Shown here piece after piece: positions 1-8,123 of a stretch of DNA of 28,049 nt (the first letter of the stretch is position 1; each line of letters opens with the position of its first letter). The stretch is from a virus. Under the pieces are notes generated by a model. It saw only the letters and a list, made by a program, of their open reading frames with translations, made no database searches and was not told the origin of the DNA. The position numbers and the translations under genes were made by a program. Location: the IMG/VR virus record IMGVR_UViG_3300049024_000085, positions 1-28,049 of that record, one strand, 5' to 3'.

Positions 1-1558
1 TTGCGGTGCCGTCGGCGATCGCCAGCTCGCGCATGGCCTGCTCGGCGCGGCGGGCGGCCGTCTCGGCCTGGTCCTTCACCAATCCGCCCACGGCTCCCTT
101 GGCCTGCGCGTTGACGGCCGCGGCGCAGGACGCGCGCGCCGCGGTCTTCGCGTAGTTCAGGGCCTCGTCATACCACCAGCCGAAATCCGTCCCATATTTC
201 TTGTACTTGGCCAGGGAGCCGGCCGCCTTCGCAGCATTGGAGACCGCGGAGGTTTTTCCCCGGTCGGCCGCGCGCGCGGCTTGCTCCGCGGCTTTCGCCG
301 CGGCGGTGCGGGCCGTGGCGGCGGTGCTGGCCTCGCCGGCGGAATGGTCGGCCTTCAGAAGGGCGCCCTCGAAATCGTCCGCCTCCTGGAGGTTGCCCAG
401 GATTTTTTTCAGTAGGTTGACATTCTGTTCCGGGACCTTCGAGGTCTCCAGCTCTTGGATCGCCTCGCGCAGGGCACCCTTGGAGCGCGAAACCGGGACA
501 TTGACGTCCCCGGCCAGGCTCCGCACTTCATTGTAAAGCGCGTCCGCCTGGCGCTTTACATTGAACCGCTTCAGGTTTCCAGAGGCTTGAATAATCCGGT
601 TCCAATCGTCTCCGGACTCCGCGATCTGGCCCAGGATCACCTTGGCCTCGTCGTTTCCTTTGGCCGCGGCGGCATTTAGGGCCTCCATGGATTCAAAGGG
701 CGTGGAGCGCAGCGCATCGCGAAGCTGGCCCACGCGGCGATTGATCGCTTGCGTTACCTGCTCGGCGCCCTCTTGGCGGAAACGGCCGGTCCCGAGGATG
801 CCGGGCAGATTCTCCTGCAGCACTTCCACTTTTTGGATCAGCGGGTTGCCCGTGGCATCGCCCACAGAGAGGTTGATCCCCTCCTGCCGAGCCTGGCGCA
901 CCAGAGCGCCCTCGGCGGGATTGGCGAAGCGGCCCCGGAGCGCGTTCACGCCCTTTCCCAGGGCGCCGATCGCCAGGGAGCCGGCCGCGCCGCCGACGGC
1001 GCCGCCGACGGTGCGGCCGATCCGGCTTTCGCCTTCATTGAGGAACGGGATATTCGCCGCGACGGCGCCGCCGGCGGCACCGGTCAGGGCCATGCGCCCG
1101 AGGCTCGCCGGGGCCCCGCCCGGGATCAGCATGAGCGGCGCAGCCTCGCCGACGATGCGGCCGAAGCTGTTCATTTTATTGCCGGCCGTCGCCTGGTCTA
1201 AGGGCGCGTATTCCTCTTGCCGCTCCTTCGTATAGCGAGCGGTCGATCCCGGTTCCACGACGCCCACCGCCTCGCCGGCCTGCATGCCGAGCTGCTTCAG
1301 GCCCGCGCCCACGTCCATGAGCCCGCGGCCGGCGCCGGCGAGGAACCGATCGCTTGCGGGCATTTCGGAGAAGAATTTTTCCCGGGAGGCTCGGATCTGT
1401 TCCTTCAGGATGGCCGGCCGTTGCGGCAGGATGTCCCGCTCGATCGCGAGGGCGATCTGATCGTCCTCCATGGTCTCGGGGAAGTAAATCGGCTCGCCGA
1501 TGCCCGGGACCAGCACCGCCTTGGTGCCTTCCGGGGCCGGGTTGCGGGGTCCGGCCAT
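1..1558 (-). CDS. Large ejection/internal virion protein, partial (runs off left edge)
   Basis: An open frame of 519 codons starts at ATG 1558 and leaves the window without a stop. The start lies three bases after the stop of the preceding gene. No catalytic motif is visible. Residues about 135-205 form a Gly/Ala-rich, partly hydrophobic stretch, and the part near the window edge is Ala/Lys/Glu-rich and probably coiled-coil. It is the third and longest of three consecutive genes after the tail accessory factors. In P22 that position is held by the ejection (pilot) proteins gp7, gp20 and gp16, which leave the capsid with the DNA. The assignment therefore rests on gene order and composition. 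A lytic transglycosylase domain could lie in the missing C-terminus, but none is seen here. Confidence 0.7.
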   Translation of the reverse strand, partial: MAGPRNPAPEGTKAVLVPGIGEPIYFPETMEDDQIALAIERDILPQRPAILKEQIRASREKFFSEMPASDRFLAGAGRGLMDVGAGLKQLGMQAGEAVGVVEPGSTARYTKERQEEYAPLDQATAGNKMNSFGRIVGEAAPLMLIPGGAPASLGRMALTGAAGGAVAANIPFLNEGESRIGRTVGGAVGGAAGSLAIGALGKGVNALRGRFANPAEGALVRQARQEGINLSVGDATGNPLIQKVEVLQENLPGILGTGRFRQEGAEQVTQAINRRVGQLRDALRSTPFESMEALNAAAAKGNDEAKVILGQIAESGDDWNRIIQASGNLKRFNVKRQADALYNEVRSLAGDVNVPVSRSKGALREAIQELETSKVPEQNVNLLKKILGNLQEADDFEGALLKADHSAGEASTAATARTAAAKAAEQAARAADRGKTSAVSNAAKAAGSLAKYKKYGTDFGWWYDEALNYAKTAARASCAAAVNAQAKGAVGGLVKDQAETAARRAEQAMRELAIADGTA

Positions 1559-1561
1559 GGC

Positions 1562-2848
1562 TTACCCTCCCACCCGGGGGGTGTACATGAGCATGCCGCC
1601 CTTGGTCTTGCGGATCGCCCCTTGCGGGGCCGCGGGCGCCCAATACCCCCGCCGCACCGGGAGGGGCGCCCCGAGCGCGCCGGCGGCGGCCTGGCGGCCC
1701 CCAATGGCCGCGGTAATCTGCTCGCGGTTGTATCCGCCGGCCTCGTATGCCTTGACCAGGCGCTCCGCGCCCTTGCGGGCCAGGTCATACTGCCGCTGGA
1801 GGTTCCGCTGCGCCAGCTCGGGCGCCATGCGGGGCGTGACCACCGTTTTCTCGAATTCGGATTTTTCGCCCGGGGTCAGCGCGCCGCCGAAAAGCCCGTG
1901 GCGAACCTCATTTTTAAAGCTGTCGTAATCCTGCCACCAATTGACGGTTTCGAGGCCCACGCCCAGGGTGCGCATGGCGTCCACCGTGAAATTATTCCCC
2001 AGCTTATTGGCCCAATTGGCGCCGAAGAAATTCGGATTGGCCGTGGTCAGGAGGCGGGAAAACGTGTCCACCTTGCCGCCGATTTCCGAGAGCTTATTTA
2101 CGGCCGCATCGGGCAGGCGCCCAAGGGTTACCTCTTTCGCGCCGGCGGTGGCTTCGGCTTGCATGCGGCCGACGTTCTCCATTTCTTTGTTGTGGCGGGT
2201 CTTCTCCTGGAATTCGGGGCCGGTTTCAAAGGTCTGTTTTGCCGCCTTCAGATCGGCCTCGGTCTTATCGGCCAAGGTCTTGGCGTCCTTCCCCATCTGT
2301 TCCAGCTTTTCCTTCCGGGAAAGCACTTCATCTAAATGGCCCTTCACGGCCTGGGCGTCGAAGCGGCGGGGAAGCCCGTCCAGGTCATCGCCCAAGGCGC
2401 GGAGGCGTTGCAAGCGGCCGGTGTAGTCCTCGGCCGTGGCGCCGTCCAGGATGCGCGATCGCGTGTCGAGGCGGTCCAGGTATTCCTGGCGCTTTTGCTT
2501 CGTCAGGTCCGTGCGGTTTTTCCGGAACTCACTTTGCAAGCCGATCGCGCGCTGGCCATAGCCGAGCCGGTTCAGGTCGGAAATAGTCTGATCCTCATTG
2601 AGCACCAGGCCGCCCGGGGTGTCCTCCGTATTCACCTGGAGGAGCCCGTTTAGGGTCTTTTTGTATTTCTGATCGTCCTGCGCTTCCCCTAATTGGATTT
2701 GCGCGTTTCCGAGTTGCACCTGATTAAGCGTCTGCTGGAGCTTATTCGCGCGGCGCTGATCGCCCATGGCCTGCGCCTGCAAGTAGGCATCCGACAGCTC
2801 ACCGAAATTAAAGCCCCGTACCTGAAGCGGGATCCCGGACTCGATCAC
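1562..2848 (-). CDS. Ejection (DNA transfer)-type protein, 428 aa
   Basis: This 428-residue protein starts with GTG at 2848, whose last bases overlap the stop of the upstream gene (GTGA). It is hydrophilic. Residues about 20-250 are rich in Gln, Lys, Glu and Leu in heptad-like spacing, so long helices or coiled coil are likely. The C-terminus is Gly/Arg-rich. The N-terminal region with its QAMGDQRRANKLQQT segment resembles those of podoviral injection proteins as I know them, but no defined domain was recognised. It sits between the gp7-like gene and the larger partial gene, as expected for the second of three proteins ejected with the genome. No signal peptide or membrane segment is obvious. 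Confidence 0.65.
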   Translation of the reverse strand: MIESGIPLQVRGFNFGELSDAYLQAQAMGDQRRANKLQQTLNQVQLGNAQIQLGEAQDDQKYKKTLNGLLQVNTEDTPGGLVLNEDQTISDLNRLGYGQRAIGLQSEFRKNRTDLTKQKRQEYLDRLDTRSRILDGATAEDYTGRLQRLRALGDDLDGLPRRFDAQAVKGHLDEVLSRKEKLEQMGKDAKTLADKTEADLKAAKQTFETGPEFQEKTRHNKEMENVGRMQAEATAGAKEVTLGRLPDAAVNKLSEIGGKVDTFSRLLTTANPNFFGANWANKLGNNFTVDAMRTLGVGLETVNWWQDYDSFKNEVRHGLFGGALTPGEKSEFEKTVVTPRMAPELAQRNLQRQYDLARKGAERLVKAYEAGGYNREQITAAIGGRQAAAGALGAPLPVRRGYWAPAAPQGAIRKTKGGMLMYTPRVGG

Positions 2849-3831
2849 GATTTACCCCCGTAGTAGGAGGCGATCATCTTCCCCAGCCCCATGGCCGTGT
2901 CGCGCTGCGAGTTGTAGCCGCCGACGATGCCCGCGGCCTGCGCGTTGGCGCCTGCCATGATGTTATTTCCGAGGCTTTGGCCGAGCTGGCCGCTTTGGCC
3001 GCCCAGGCTGTTAGCCGATCCCTGCCCGAGGCCGGCGAGCGAGGCCAGGCGGTTGAATTGGTTCCCCTGGTTCTGATAGAACTCATTCCGGGAGTCGTTA
3101 TAGATCCCGTACTTGGAGAGCTGATTCTGATTGAAGGCGTTCCGGTTTTGGTTGTACTGATCCGATTGCGCCCCATAGCTCTGAAGGGCAAACGTGCGGT
3201 TCAGGGCGTTGAGATTGCTCCCGAAGGTGCGATCGTTCTCATAGCTCTGCCGGCCGCGGTCCCACTCGCCGAGGGAGCGGCCGTATGCGTTTCCGTATTC
3301 TTGCGAGGCGAGGCCCTGGTTCAATTCCGACAGGGCGCGGAGCTTGCCCCCGCCCAGGCCGGCGCCGCGGGCCGAGCTGCTGCGCTCCAAAGCCTTATTC
3401 GCGGCTTCCAGGCGGAACTGCACCCCGGGATCGTTCTGAAGGCTCGCGGGGTCGAACTTGAACGCGGCCGGCGCGGGCCCGGCGCCGGCATAGGCGCCCG
3501 GGTCATTCAGCCGCGGCTGGTCGCCGCCCTGAAACTCCCCGAATTCAAATTGCGGCCCATAGCTCTGATTGAACGCCCCCGAGTTGTAGAGGTCCGCCAG
3601 GCGGTTGATACTCTCCTGTCCAACTTTCAGGAAGGGCGCCTGATCCTCGCGCGTCTTATTGAACATTTGGAGCTGTACGCTGTTCGCCTCGCGCGCGGCT
3701 TGCTGCTGCGCGTCCGCGGCCTTTTTCGACGCGGTGACGCCCGTTACATCGTTCCAGCGGTTGGTGCTGAAGTCTTGCAGGTCATTGAGCCGATCGCCGG
3801 ACCAATTCACCGTATCCGTCCACCATCCCAT
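2845..3831 (-). CDS. P22 gp7-like DNA transfer (ejection) protein, 328 aa
   Basis: The ATG at 3831 shares one base with the preceding TAA (TAATG). The N-terminus carries Trp-rich and Ala/Gln-rich helices (residues about 1-70, with an AADAQQQAAREAN stretch) followed by a DQAPFLKVGQESINRL segment. This arrangement recurs in podoviral DNA transfer proteins. The middle is unusually rich in Asn, Gln, Tyr and Phe. The C-terminal about 70 residues are Gly/Ser/Ala/Gln-rich and weakly hydrophobic. In P22-like phages such proteins sit in the virion and enter the cell envelope ahead of the DNA. The location just after the tail accessory genes supports the call. The exact P22 counterpart (gp7 or gp14) cannot be settled by eye. 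Confidence 0.7.
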   Translation of the reverse strand: MGWWTDTVNWSGDRLNDLQDFSTNRWNDVTGVTASKKAADAQQQAAREANSVQLQMFNKTREDQAPFLKVGQESINRLADLYNSGAFNQSYGPQFEFGEFQGGDQPRLNDPGAYAGAGPAPAAFKFDPASLQNDPGVQFRLEAANKALERSSSARGAGLGGGKLRALSELNQGLASQEYGNAYGRSLGEWDRGRQSYENDRTFGSNLNALNRTFALQSYGAQSDQYNQNRNAFNQNQLSKYGIYNDSRNEFYQNQGNQFNRLASLAGLGQGSANSLGGQSGQLGQSLGNNIMAGANAQAAGIVGGYNSQRDTAMGLGKMIASYYGGKS

Positions 3832-4286
3832 TATGCGTCCTCCGTCCGATAGGTGATGTATCCCGCGTGCGGCGCGTTGGTGGCGCCGAGGGCCGGGAGG
3901 TTTAGCCGCGTAGTGCCCACGGCCGCGTGGACGGCGCCGACGATCGCGAGCGTCGAGAGGTTGACCAGGATCCCCACGGCCTCGTGGCTCGCCGCATAGG
4001 GCAGATTCGAGAGGAAGGACGATCCGAGGGTCAGCGCGAAGGTGCCAGCGGCCACGGGCCGGAAAAGGATCTGCACCTGGACCAGGTTCCGGTCCTTCAC
4101 GTAAACGAGGGTCTTATCCACGGTACCCACGTCCACCACGCCGGTATAAGCCGGCGCCGGCGTGCGGCTATGGTTGTTATTGAAGCTCAAGAGCGCCGCG
4201 ATGTCGCGGAACCACTTCGCCCAAGAGTCCGACAGCCCAGGCGAGAACATGGGATTTTTCAGCGGTGCAGGGCCTAGGACGATCAT
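3831..4286 (-). CDS. Small tail-associated structural protein, function unknown (151 aa)
   Basis: The ATG at 4286 overlaps the stop of the gp10-like gene as ATGA, and the gene ends in TAATG with the next one. Residues about 17-40 include a WAKWFRDIAALL helix. The rest is rich in Val, Leu, Ala, Thr and Gly with alternating hydrophobic residues, consistent with a small beta-sandwich. A W-x-x-W-F segment followed by a beta domain is common in short tail-tip, fibre or needle proteins of podoviruses, but I do not recognise a specific family. It lies where P22 encodes its tail needle (gp26) and gp14, so a tail-tip or plug role is an inference from position only. Confidence 0.55.
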   Translation of the reverse strand: MIVLGPAPLKNPMFSPGLSDSWAKWFRDIAALLSFNNNHSRTPAPAYTGVVDVGTVDKTLVYVKDRNLVQVQILFRPVAAGTFALTLGSSFLSNLPYAASHEAVGILVNLSTLAIVGAVHAAVGTTRLNLPALGATNAPHAGYITYRTEDA

Positions 4287-5722
4287 CCAGGCTCCACTTC
4301 CACATTAGCGACTGCGCCGAGGATGGCCACCTTTACCGGATCCGAAATGGTGATGCGAAACACGCGATCGCGCGAGCGGCCGAGACGGTTCCAGAGAACG
4401 CGCTTCCGGAACTCGCCGAGGCGGCCCATGGAGCGCCAAAGCTCGTTCCCCCAGCTCCGCGCGCCGTCGTTTGAGATCTCCAGCATCACCTGGGGATCCT
4501 CACCCTGGCCGGTGACCAGGCCGATCCCGGCCTCAAGGTCCAGCTCCAGGGACCAGAAGATCAGGCGTTGCCGGCGGTCATGGATATGCGGGCAGGACCG
4601 GATCCGCGCAATGGTGTCGCCATTGTCCGTATAGGTCGCGAGGTCCAGCTCGTAGATCCGATCGTTGGCGTAGTCGATTACCAGATTTTTGCCGTCGAAA
4701 AATGCATGATCGAACGCGCGGTGCATGCCCTGCTCTCCGGAGGACGGATCGCGGTAGGCTTTCTCGAACCACATTTGCGTGGAGAGGTCGAAGCACCAGG
4801 AGGCCGCGCCCGTCGGAAAATTGAGCTGGTAAATCCAATGGCCTTCCTGCTGGTAGCAGAATCCCACGGCGTCGTTAATCGAGCCATAGGTGGCGATCGC
4901 CTGCTCGATCGCGTGCGTGGAAATCCGAACGGCCTGGAAGCCCTGGGACATGAACACGATCCCGAATCCTTCTTTGCTGCCGCCGAGCCAGAAGGTGGAT
5001 CCGCGCATCTTCGTGACGCTATGCTTCGCGGCGCATCCGATTTCCGTCAGGGTGCCCTGCACGCGCTCGAAGGGGAAATCCGGATTGCCGGAGTTGTACC
5101 ACACCTCGAAGCTGCTCTCCCCCATGAGCCAGAGATCGCGACCGTTGGAAATCAGGGAGATCAGCACGTCGGGATTGCCCTCGGCGTTGCCGAAGTCCAG
5201 CGCGTTCCAGCTCGATCCAGAGAGAAGATCCGAGATATAGAACTCGCCGGTATTGGGCTTGGGAACGATGAAATAGCCGTCCTGGAAGGTCACCACCGGA
5301 GCGCCGGCGGGGAAATCCGGATCGGTGATAATCGCGAAGGCATTCGAGGCGAGGGTGAAGATGTACCCCTTGGAGCCGTCCACGATCATAAGCTCGATCC
5401 CGTTGTCCGCGAAGCTCACGCGGCCGAAGCTGGTCGAGAGCGTGGCGCGCACGGTGACCACCGCCACGGTGCTGATCTCCAAGAGCTGATCGAGGACCAC
5501 GGCGAACAGGCGGCCGGTGGACGTGGCGAAAAGCCCGCGGCCGGCGCCGCTCACCCCGAGGGTGACCCACAGCTTCAGCCCAGGCGTGCCGCGCAGCATC
5601 ACCGGGACCTTGGAGGCGGGTCCGCCCAGCTCCGGGAAGAGGTTCACGCACCGCTGGGCATCCAAGACCAAGCTCTGCGATTTATACGCGGCCCCCACGA
5701 AGGGGATCGAAACGATGGGCAT
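4283..5722 (-). CDS. P22 gp10-like tail accessory / packaged-DNA stabilisation protein (479 aa)
   Basis: The protein opens with MPIVSIPFVGAAYKSQS, then LDAQRCVNLFPE. This N-terminal signature belongs to the P22 gp10 family, whose members are about 470-500 residues long. In P22, gp10 assembles on the gp4 ring below the portal, helps keep packaged DNA inside, and links to the tail needle. The body is rich in beta-strand-like segments with repeated aromatic and Gly turns (for example FSNGIEL-type and QEGHWIYQLNF segments), as expected of the family's propeller-like fold. Its ATG shares one base with the TAA of the gp4-like gene (TAATG), matching the P22 order gp4-gp10. Length is normal and no defect is visible. 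Confidence 0.88.
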   Translation of the reverse strand: MPIVSIPFVGAAYKSQSLVLDAQRCVNLFPELGGPASKVPVMLRGTPGLKLWVTLGVSGAGRGLFATSTGRLFAVVLDQLLEISTVAVVTVRATLSTSFGRVSFADNGIELMIVDGSKGYIFTLASNAFAIITDPDFPAGAPVVTFQDGYFIVPKPNTGEFYISDLLSGSSWNALDFGNAEGNPDVLISLISNGRDLWLMGESSFEVWYNSGNPDFPFERVQGTLTEIGCAAKHSVTKMRGSTFWLGGSKEGFGIVFMSQGFQAVRISTHAIEQAIATYGSINDAVGFCYQQEGHWIYQLNFPTGAASWCFDLSTQMWFEKAYRDPSSGEQGMHRAFDHAFFDGKNLVIDYANDRIYELDLATYTDNGDTIARIRSCPHIHDRRQRLIFWSLELDLEAGIGLVTGQGEDPQVMLEISNDGARSWGNELWRSMGRLGEFRKRVLWNRLGRSRDRVFRITISDPVKVAILGAVANVEVEPG

Positions 5723-6441
5723 TAACGGTACCCATCGGATTGGATGTTATAGCCCCCGCGGCGGGAAGGGCGCCGGAGCCCGCGGTCCATGGGCATTTTC
5801 GGGCGGGTGGTATTGATGCGCATCACCGCGGCCTTGCTTTCCGCGGCGATGCCCTGCACGGTCGCGGAGGCGTCCCGGCCGACCCACTCGGGCGCCATGG
5901 TCACGGCCAGGCTATAAGTCAGCATCCGCTTGTACCCGGGCGGCAAGACCACGACGGTGGACGGCGCCGGGAAACTGGAGAGCTGCTTCAGGCTGGAAAT
6001 GGAAAGGGTCACGTCCACCGAAGGGACCGGCCACAGGTAGATTTTCCCGTCGGGCATTTCCGGCGCGTAGTAAATCCACTCCGGCAGGTTATTGGCCTGG
6101 GTCTTCAGCCCGATCGATTGGAAGCCCTCGGAGTTGAGGGTTCGGAGCGGCCAATCGTAGCCTGCCGAATCGCGGATAAAACAACCGTCTTCCAGGCGCG
6201 TGGGCCGCACGGTGACAAAATTCCCCGAGGGTCCGATCGTGCGCGTGGCATTACCGGCCGCCCAGGTGAAGGTCTCATTGAGCACCTGGAACACCACAAG
6301 GCGATCCAGGCTTAACTGCTCCATAAAATCGTTGAGCGAGTCCAGCGCGTCGGAGCTGTCCTCACCCGAGGGCGTGGCCCCCGCTTCCAGGGCGCCCACC
6401 AGGCGCATGGCGCCCTTGATGATGTCCAAAGCGGTGGCCAT
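5722..6441 (-). CDS. P22 gp4-like tail accessory factor (239 aa)
   Basis: The frame is open further upstream, but the sensible start is ATG 6441 (MATALDIIKGAMRLVG), which lies just after the preceding gene's stop at 6447. The upstream extension would be Arg-rich out-of-frame sequence. Residues 1-40 contain the ALDIIKGAMRLVG...SDALDSLNDFMEQL helical segment typical of the gp4 family, followed by Trp/Pro-rich strands (GYDWPLR, YLWPVPS). In P22, twelve gp4 copies bind the portal bottom and form the platform for gp10 and the tailspikes. P22 gp4 itself is about 165 residues and also has muramidase activity. This longer form resembles the family members common in other podoviruses. No muramidase motif was identified. 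Confidence 0.82.
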   Translation of the reverse strand: MATALDIIKGAMRLVGALEAGATPSGEDSSDALDSLNDFMEQLSLDRLVVFQVLNETFTWAAGNATRTIGPSGNFVTVRPTRLEDGCFIRDSAGYDWPLRTLNSEGFQSIGLKTQANNLPEWIYYAPEMPDGKIYLWPVPSVDVTLSISSLKQLSSFPAPSTVVVLPPGYKRMLTYSLAVTMAPEWVGRDASATVQGIAAESKAAVMRINTTRPKMPMDRGLRRPSRRGGYNIQSDGYR

Positions 6442-6446
6442 GCGGC

Positions 6447-6785
6447 TTACTCCCCGTCGCCTTCGTCTTCGTCGCTCTCTTCGGCGCCGGCCTTGGGCGG
6501 GGGCGGCATCTTCACGCGGCTGGCCTTGGCATTTCGGCCGATCGCGGCTTCCATGGCCGCGGTTTTCTCGGCCTTCGTGGCGCTGGCCTTGGCCGGTGCC
6601 TTGGGAGCCGCGGCGGCCTTGGCCACCTCTTCGGGGTTGATCCACGTCGAGGTGTAGCCGTTTGCCTCGGCCTCTTCCTCGGAGTCGGGATCTTCCACCA
6701 CGATCGAGTTTTCCTTGTCGCCCTCCAGATACAGGCGCTTCGGGAATTCCTGGTGGACATAGGGTTTCTGCACGGGATTTTCCAT
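6447..6785 (-). CDS. Hypothetical virion-region protein with charged Ala/Lys-rich tail (112 aa)
   Basis: Starts at ATG 6785 with an upstream AAGGAG-like site and ends at 6447. The N-terminus has a HQEFPKRLYLEGDKENSIVV segment followed by an EEEAEANGYTSTW segment. This F-P-K-x-L-Y plus EE-x-x-A-x-x-x-G-Y/W pattern recurs in small proteins of phage head-tail clusters. The rest is low-complexity: Ala/Lys-rich from residue about 53 to 90, then Pro/Lys, then a very acidic end (EESDEDEGDGE). It lies between the 104-residue beta protein and gp4. No function is known to me; a minor head or connector component is possible from position. Confidence 0.6.
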   Translation of the reverse strand: MENPVQKPYVHQEFPKRLYLEGDKENSIVVEDPDSEEEAEANGYTSTWINPEEVAKAAAAPKAPAKASATKAEKTAAMEAAIGRNAKASRVKMPPPPKAGAEESDEDEGDGE

Positions 6786-6796
6786 TTCAATACTCC

Positions 6797-7111
6797 TTAC
6801 GTCATGTCGCCGGGGATGAGGGAGATCGAGCTATCGGTACCGCCGGCGCGGACATAGCTCAGGTGCGTGGCCCCGTTTGGGACCCCGAGGTAAACCACGG
6901 CGTTGGCCGGCAAGTAAATGCCGGTGGTCCCGTCGGCCACGACGCCGGAGCCGCCGAAGGTGACGAAAATCGGCTGCACGCCCGCGCAGATCATGAGGAC
7001 GGAACCGCCGGAGATGCTGGCGCGCTCCGCGGTCGCGGTCACCGTGGCGTCATTGACGGCCGCGGTAAGCCCGGTATTCCTGGCGGCATTGGGGCGGAAA
7101 AACGGGTTCAT
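6797..7111 (-). CDS. Small beta-rich protein, possible head decoration/fibre (104 aa)
   Basis: The start is ATG 7111, which overlaps the stop of the glycosyltransferase gene as ATGA; the frame upstream of it is not credible coding sequence. The protein begins MNPFFRPNAARNTGLTA and then consists of alternating short hydrophobic strands and Gly/Thr/Ser turns, with no long helix and only one Cys. This is what one expects of a single beta-sandwich domain. It sits between the coat gene and the tail accessory genes. That position fits a decoration or head-completion protein, but no family was recognised. Confidence 0.6.
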   Translation of the reverse strand: MNPFFRPNAARNTGLTAAVNDATVTATAERASISGGSVLMICAGVQPIFVTFGGSGVVADGTTGIYLPANAVVYLGVPNGATHLSYVRAGGTDSSISLIPGDMT

Positions 7112-7794
7112 GGCGTCTCCTTCGGCATCTGCGATAGATAGCGGTGAAAGTTTCCGGGGAATGCCTTGGGCTTGCCCTCGGCGTCCTTCCCGTGGTGCGT
7201 GATGTTCAGATCGGGAACGATCCAGATGTCCCCGCCGGCGTCCACCCAATTCCGGGAAAAGGCGTAATCCTCGCCATACCATGCGCCTTTATGCGCGCCA
7301 TGGTTGAAGAGGTCAATGGAGGGGCTTTCCACCGGGCCGTACATCAGCTCCGGATACTTGGCCATGAAATGCCGGATCGCCTGTCGGGTGACCTTCAGGA
7401 ATCCGGCCGGGATGCGCTGCGCTTTTACGGCGCCGTCGGAAGCACGGCAGGCCGGCGAGCCGTTCAGCTCGCAGACCGCGCCCATGTATTCCTCTTCGTC
7501 CTTCTTGAATCGGTAGGTTCCCGCTACCACGTCGCCGGGCGTTTCCAGCAGGGTGAGCAGGTCTTTGGGGTCCCAGGATAGATCGTAATCGAGGTAAACG
7601 ATCACATCGGCGCCGGCGTCCAGGGCCTTGCGCGTCATGGTCGCTCTCGCGTGCGAAATGTAGGGGCATCCAACTTCCTGCGCGTATGCCTCTTCCCAAC
7701 CGGCGCCCACGATCAAAGGAATGGATTCCTCCAGGGCCTTGATATAGGGCGCGGTCGGGCCGGCAAGCGACGGGGTGCAGAAAACCACCTTCAC
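7108..7794 (-). CDS. GT-A type glycosyltransferase in the virion gene cluster (228 aa)
   Basis: I chose GTG 7794, three bases after the upstream stop; a longer frame exists but would overlap the 78-residue gene. The order of motifs fits a GT-A glycosyltransferase: an N-terminal strand (VVFCTPS), a SHARATMTRKALDAGADVIV helix-strand, a D-x-D metal site at residues 69-71 (YLDYDLSW), and a GEDYAFSRNW segment at 174-183 where the catalytic acid of such enzymes usually lies. A THHG at 199-202 could give the third metal ligand. Such enzymes move a sugar from a nucleotide-sugar to an acceptor. The acceptor is unknown; glycosylation of coat or tail protein is suggested only by its place among structural genes. 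Cytosolic, no signal peptide. Confidence 0.75.
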   Translation of the reverse strand: MKVVFCTPSLAGPTAPYIKALEESIPLIVGAGWEEAYAQEVGCPYISHARATMTRKALDAGADVIVYLDYDLSWDPKDLLTLLETPGDVVAGTYRFKKDEEEYMGAVCELNGSPACRASDGAVKAQRIPAGFLKVTRQAIRHFMAKYPELMYGPVESPSIDLFNHGAHKGAWYGEDYAFSRNWVDAGGDIWIVPDLNITHHGKDAEGKPKAFPGNFHRYLSQMPKETP

Positions 7795-7796
7795 GG

Positions 7797-8033
7797 TTAG
7801 GCCGATCCCTTCCAGGCGCCGAGGCCGATCAGGGTATTGGAAACCTCCAGCATCCACGCCACGATCGAGGTGTTAACCGCGGTCGAAGTCACGGAGATCA
7901 GGGAGGTGGCTTGCGCTGCCGCGGCGCGCTGCGCCACGGGGGTGCCCCCGTAAAGGGCTACCAGGTCGGTGGCGCTGCGGCCGACGCTCGTTCCGTCGGG
8001 GCCGCCATCGCCGAGATATTTCGGATTGGGCAT
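7797..8033 (-). CDS. Small phage structural protein following coat gene (78 aa)
   Basis: Starts at ATG 8033 with GAAGGAG eight or so bases upstream, after a 90-bp gap behind the coat gene. The sequence begins MPNPKYLGDGGPDGTSVGRS, then has an ALYGGTPVAQRAAAAQA helix and a Ser/Thr/Val-rich C-terminal half. The opening LGDGGPDGTS-type loop is familiar from short proteins next to coat genes of podoviruses, but I cannot name a family. A head-stabilising role is an inference from position. The CA-repeat in its leader (TG-repeat on the plus strand at about 8051-8061) is the only simple repeat nearby. Confidence 0.55.
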   Translation of the reverse strand: MPNPKYLGDGGPDGTSVGRSATDLVALYGGTPVAQRAAAAQATSLISVTSTAVNTSIVAWMLEVSNTLIGLGAWKGSA

Positions 8034-8083
8034 TTGAATTCTCCTTCAAAGTGTGTGTGTGAACCGAAAAGACAGGAACCAAA

Positions 8084-8110
8084 GCCGGGGCAAGTACTTC
8101 CCGCCCCGGC
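8084..8110 (-). terminator. Hairpin after coat gene, possible attenuator/terminator
   Basis: Fourteen bases after the coat stop there is a perfect 8-bp stem (GCCGGGGC at 8084-8091 with GCCCCGGC at 8103-8110) around an 11-base loop. In the transcribed (minus) direction it is followed by CTTTGGTTCC, so the U-tract is short. It could partly terminate or protect the 3' end of coat mRNA, which must be abundant, while letting some transcription reach the tail genes. Confidence 0.5.
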
Positions 8111-8123
8111 GCTTCGGATCCGC

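Noticed and set aside
2977-3852. Plus-strand open frame opposite the gp7-like gene
   Set aside because: It is the shadow of the minus-strand gene and its amino acids are dominated by Leu, Val and Gly in a mirrored pattern.
8050-8061. TG-repeat in the leader of the 78-residue gene
   Set aside because: Too short to be more than a simple repeat; no evidence of phase variation because it lies outside the coding frame.
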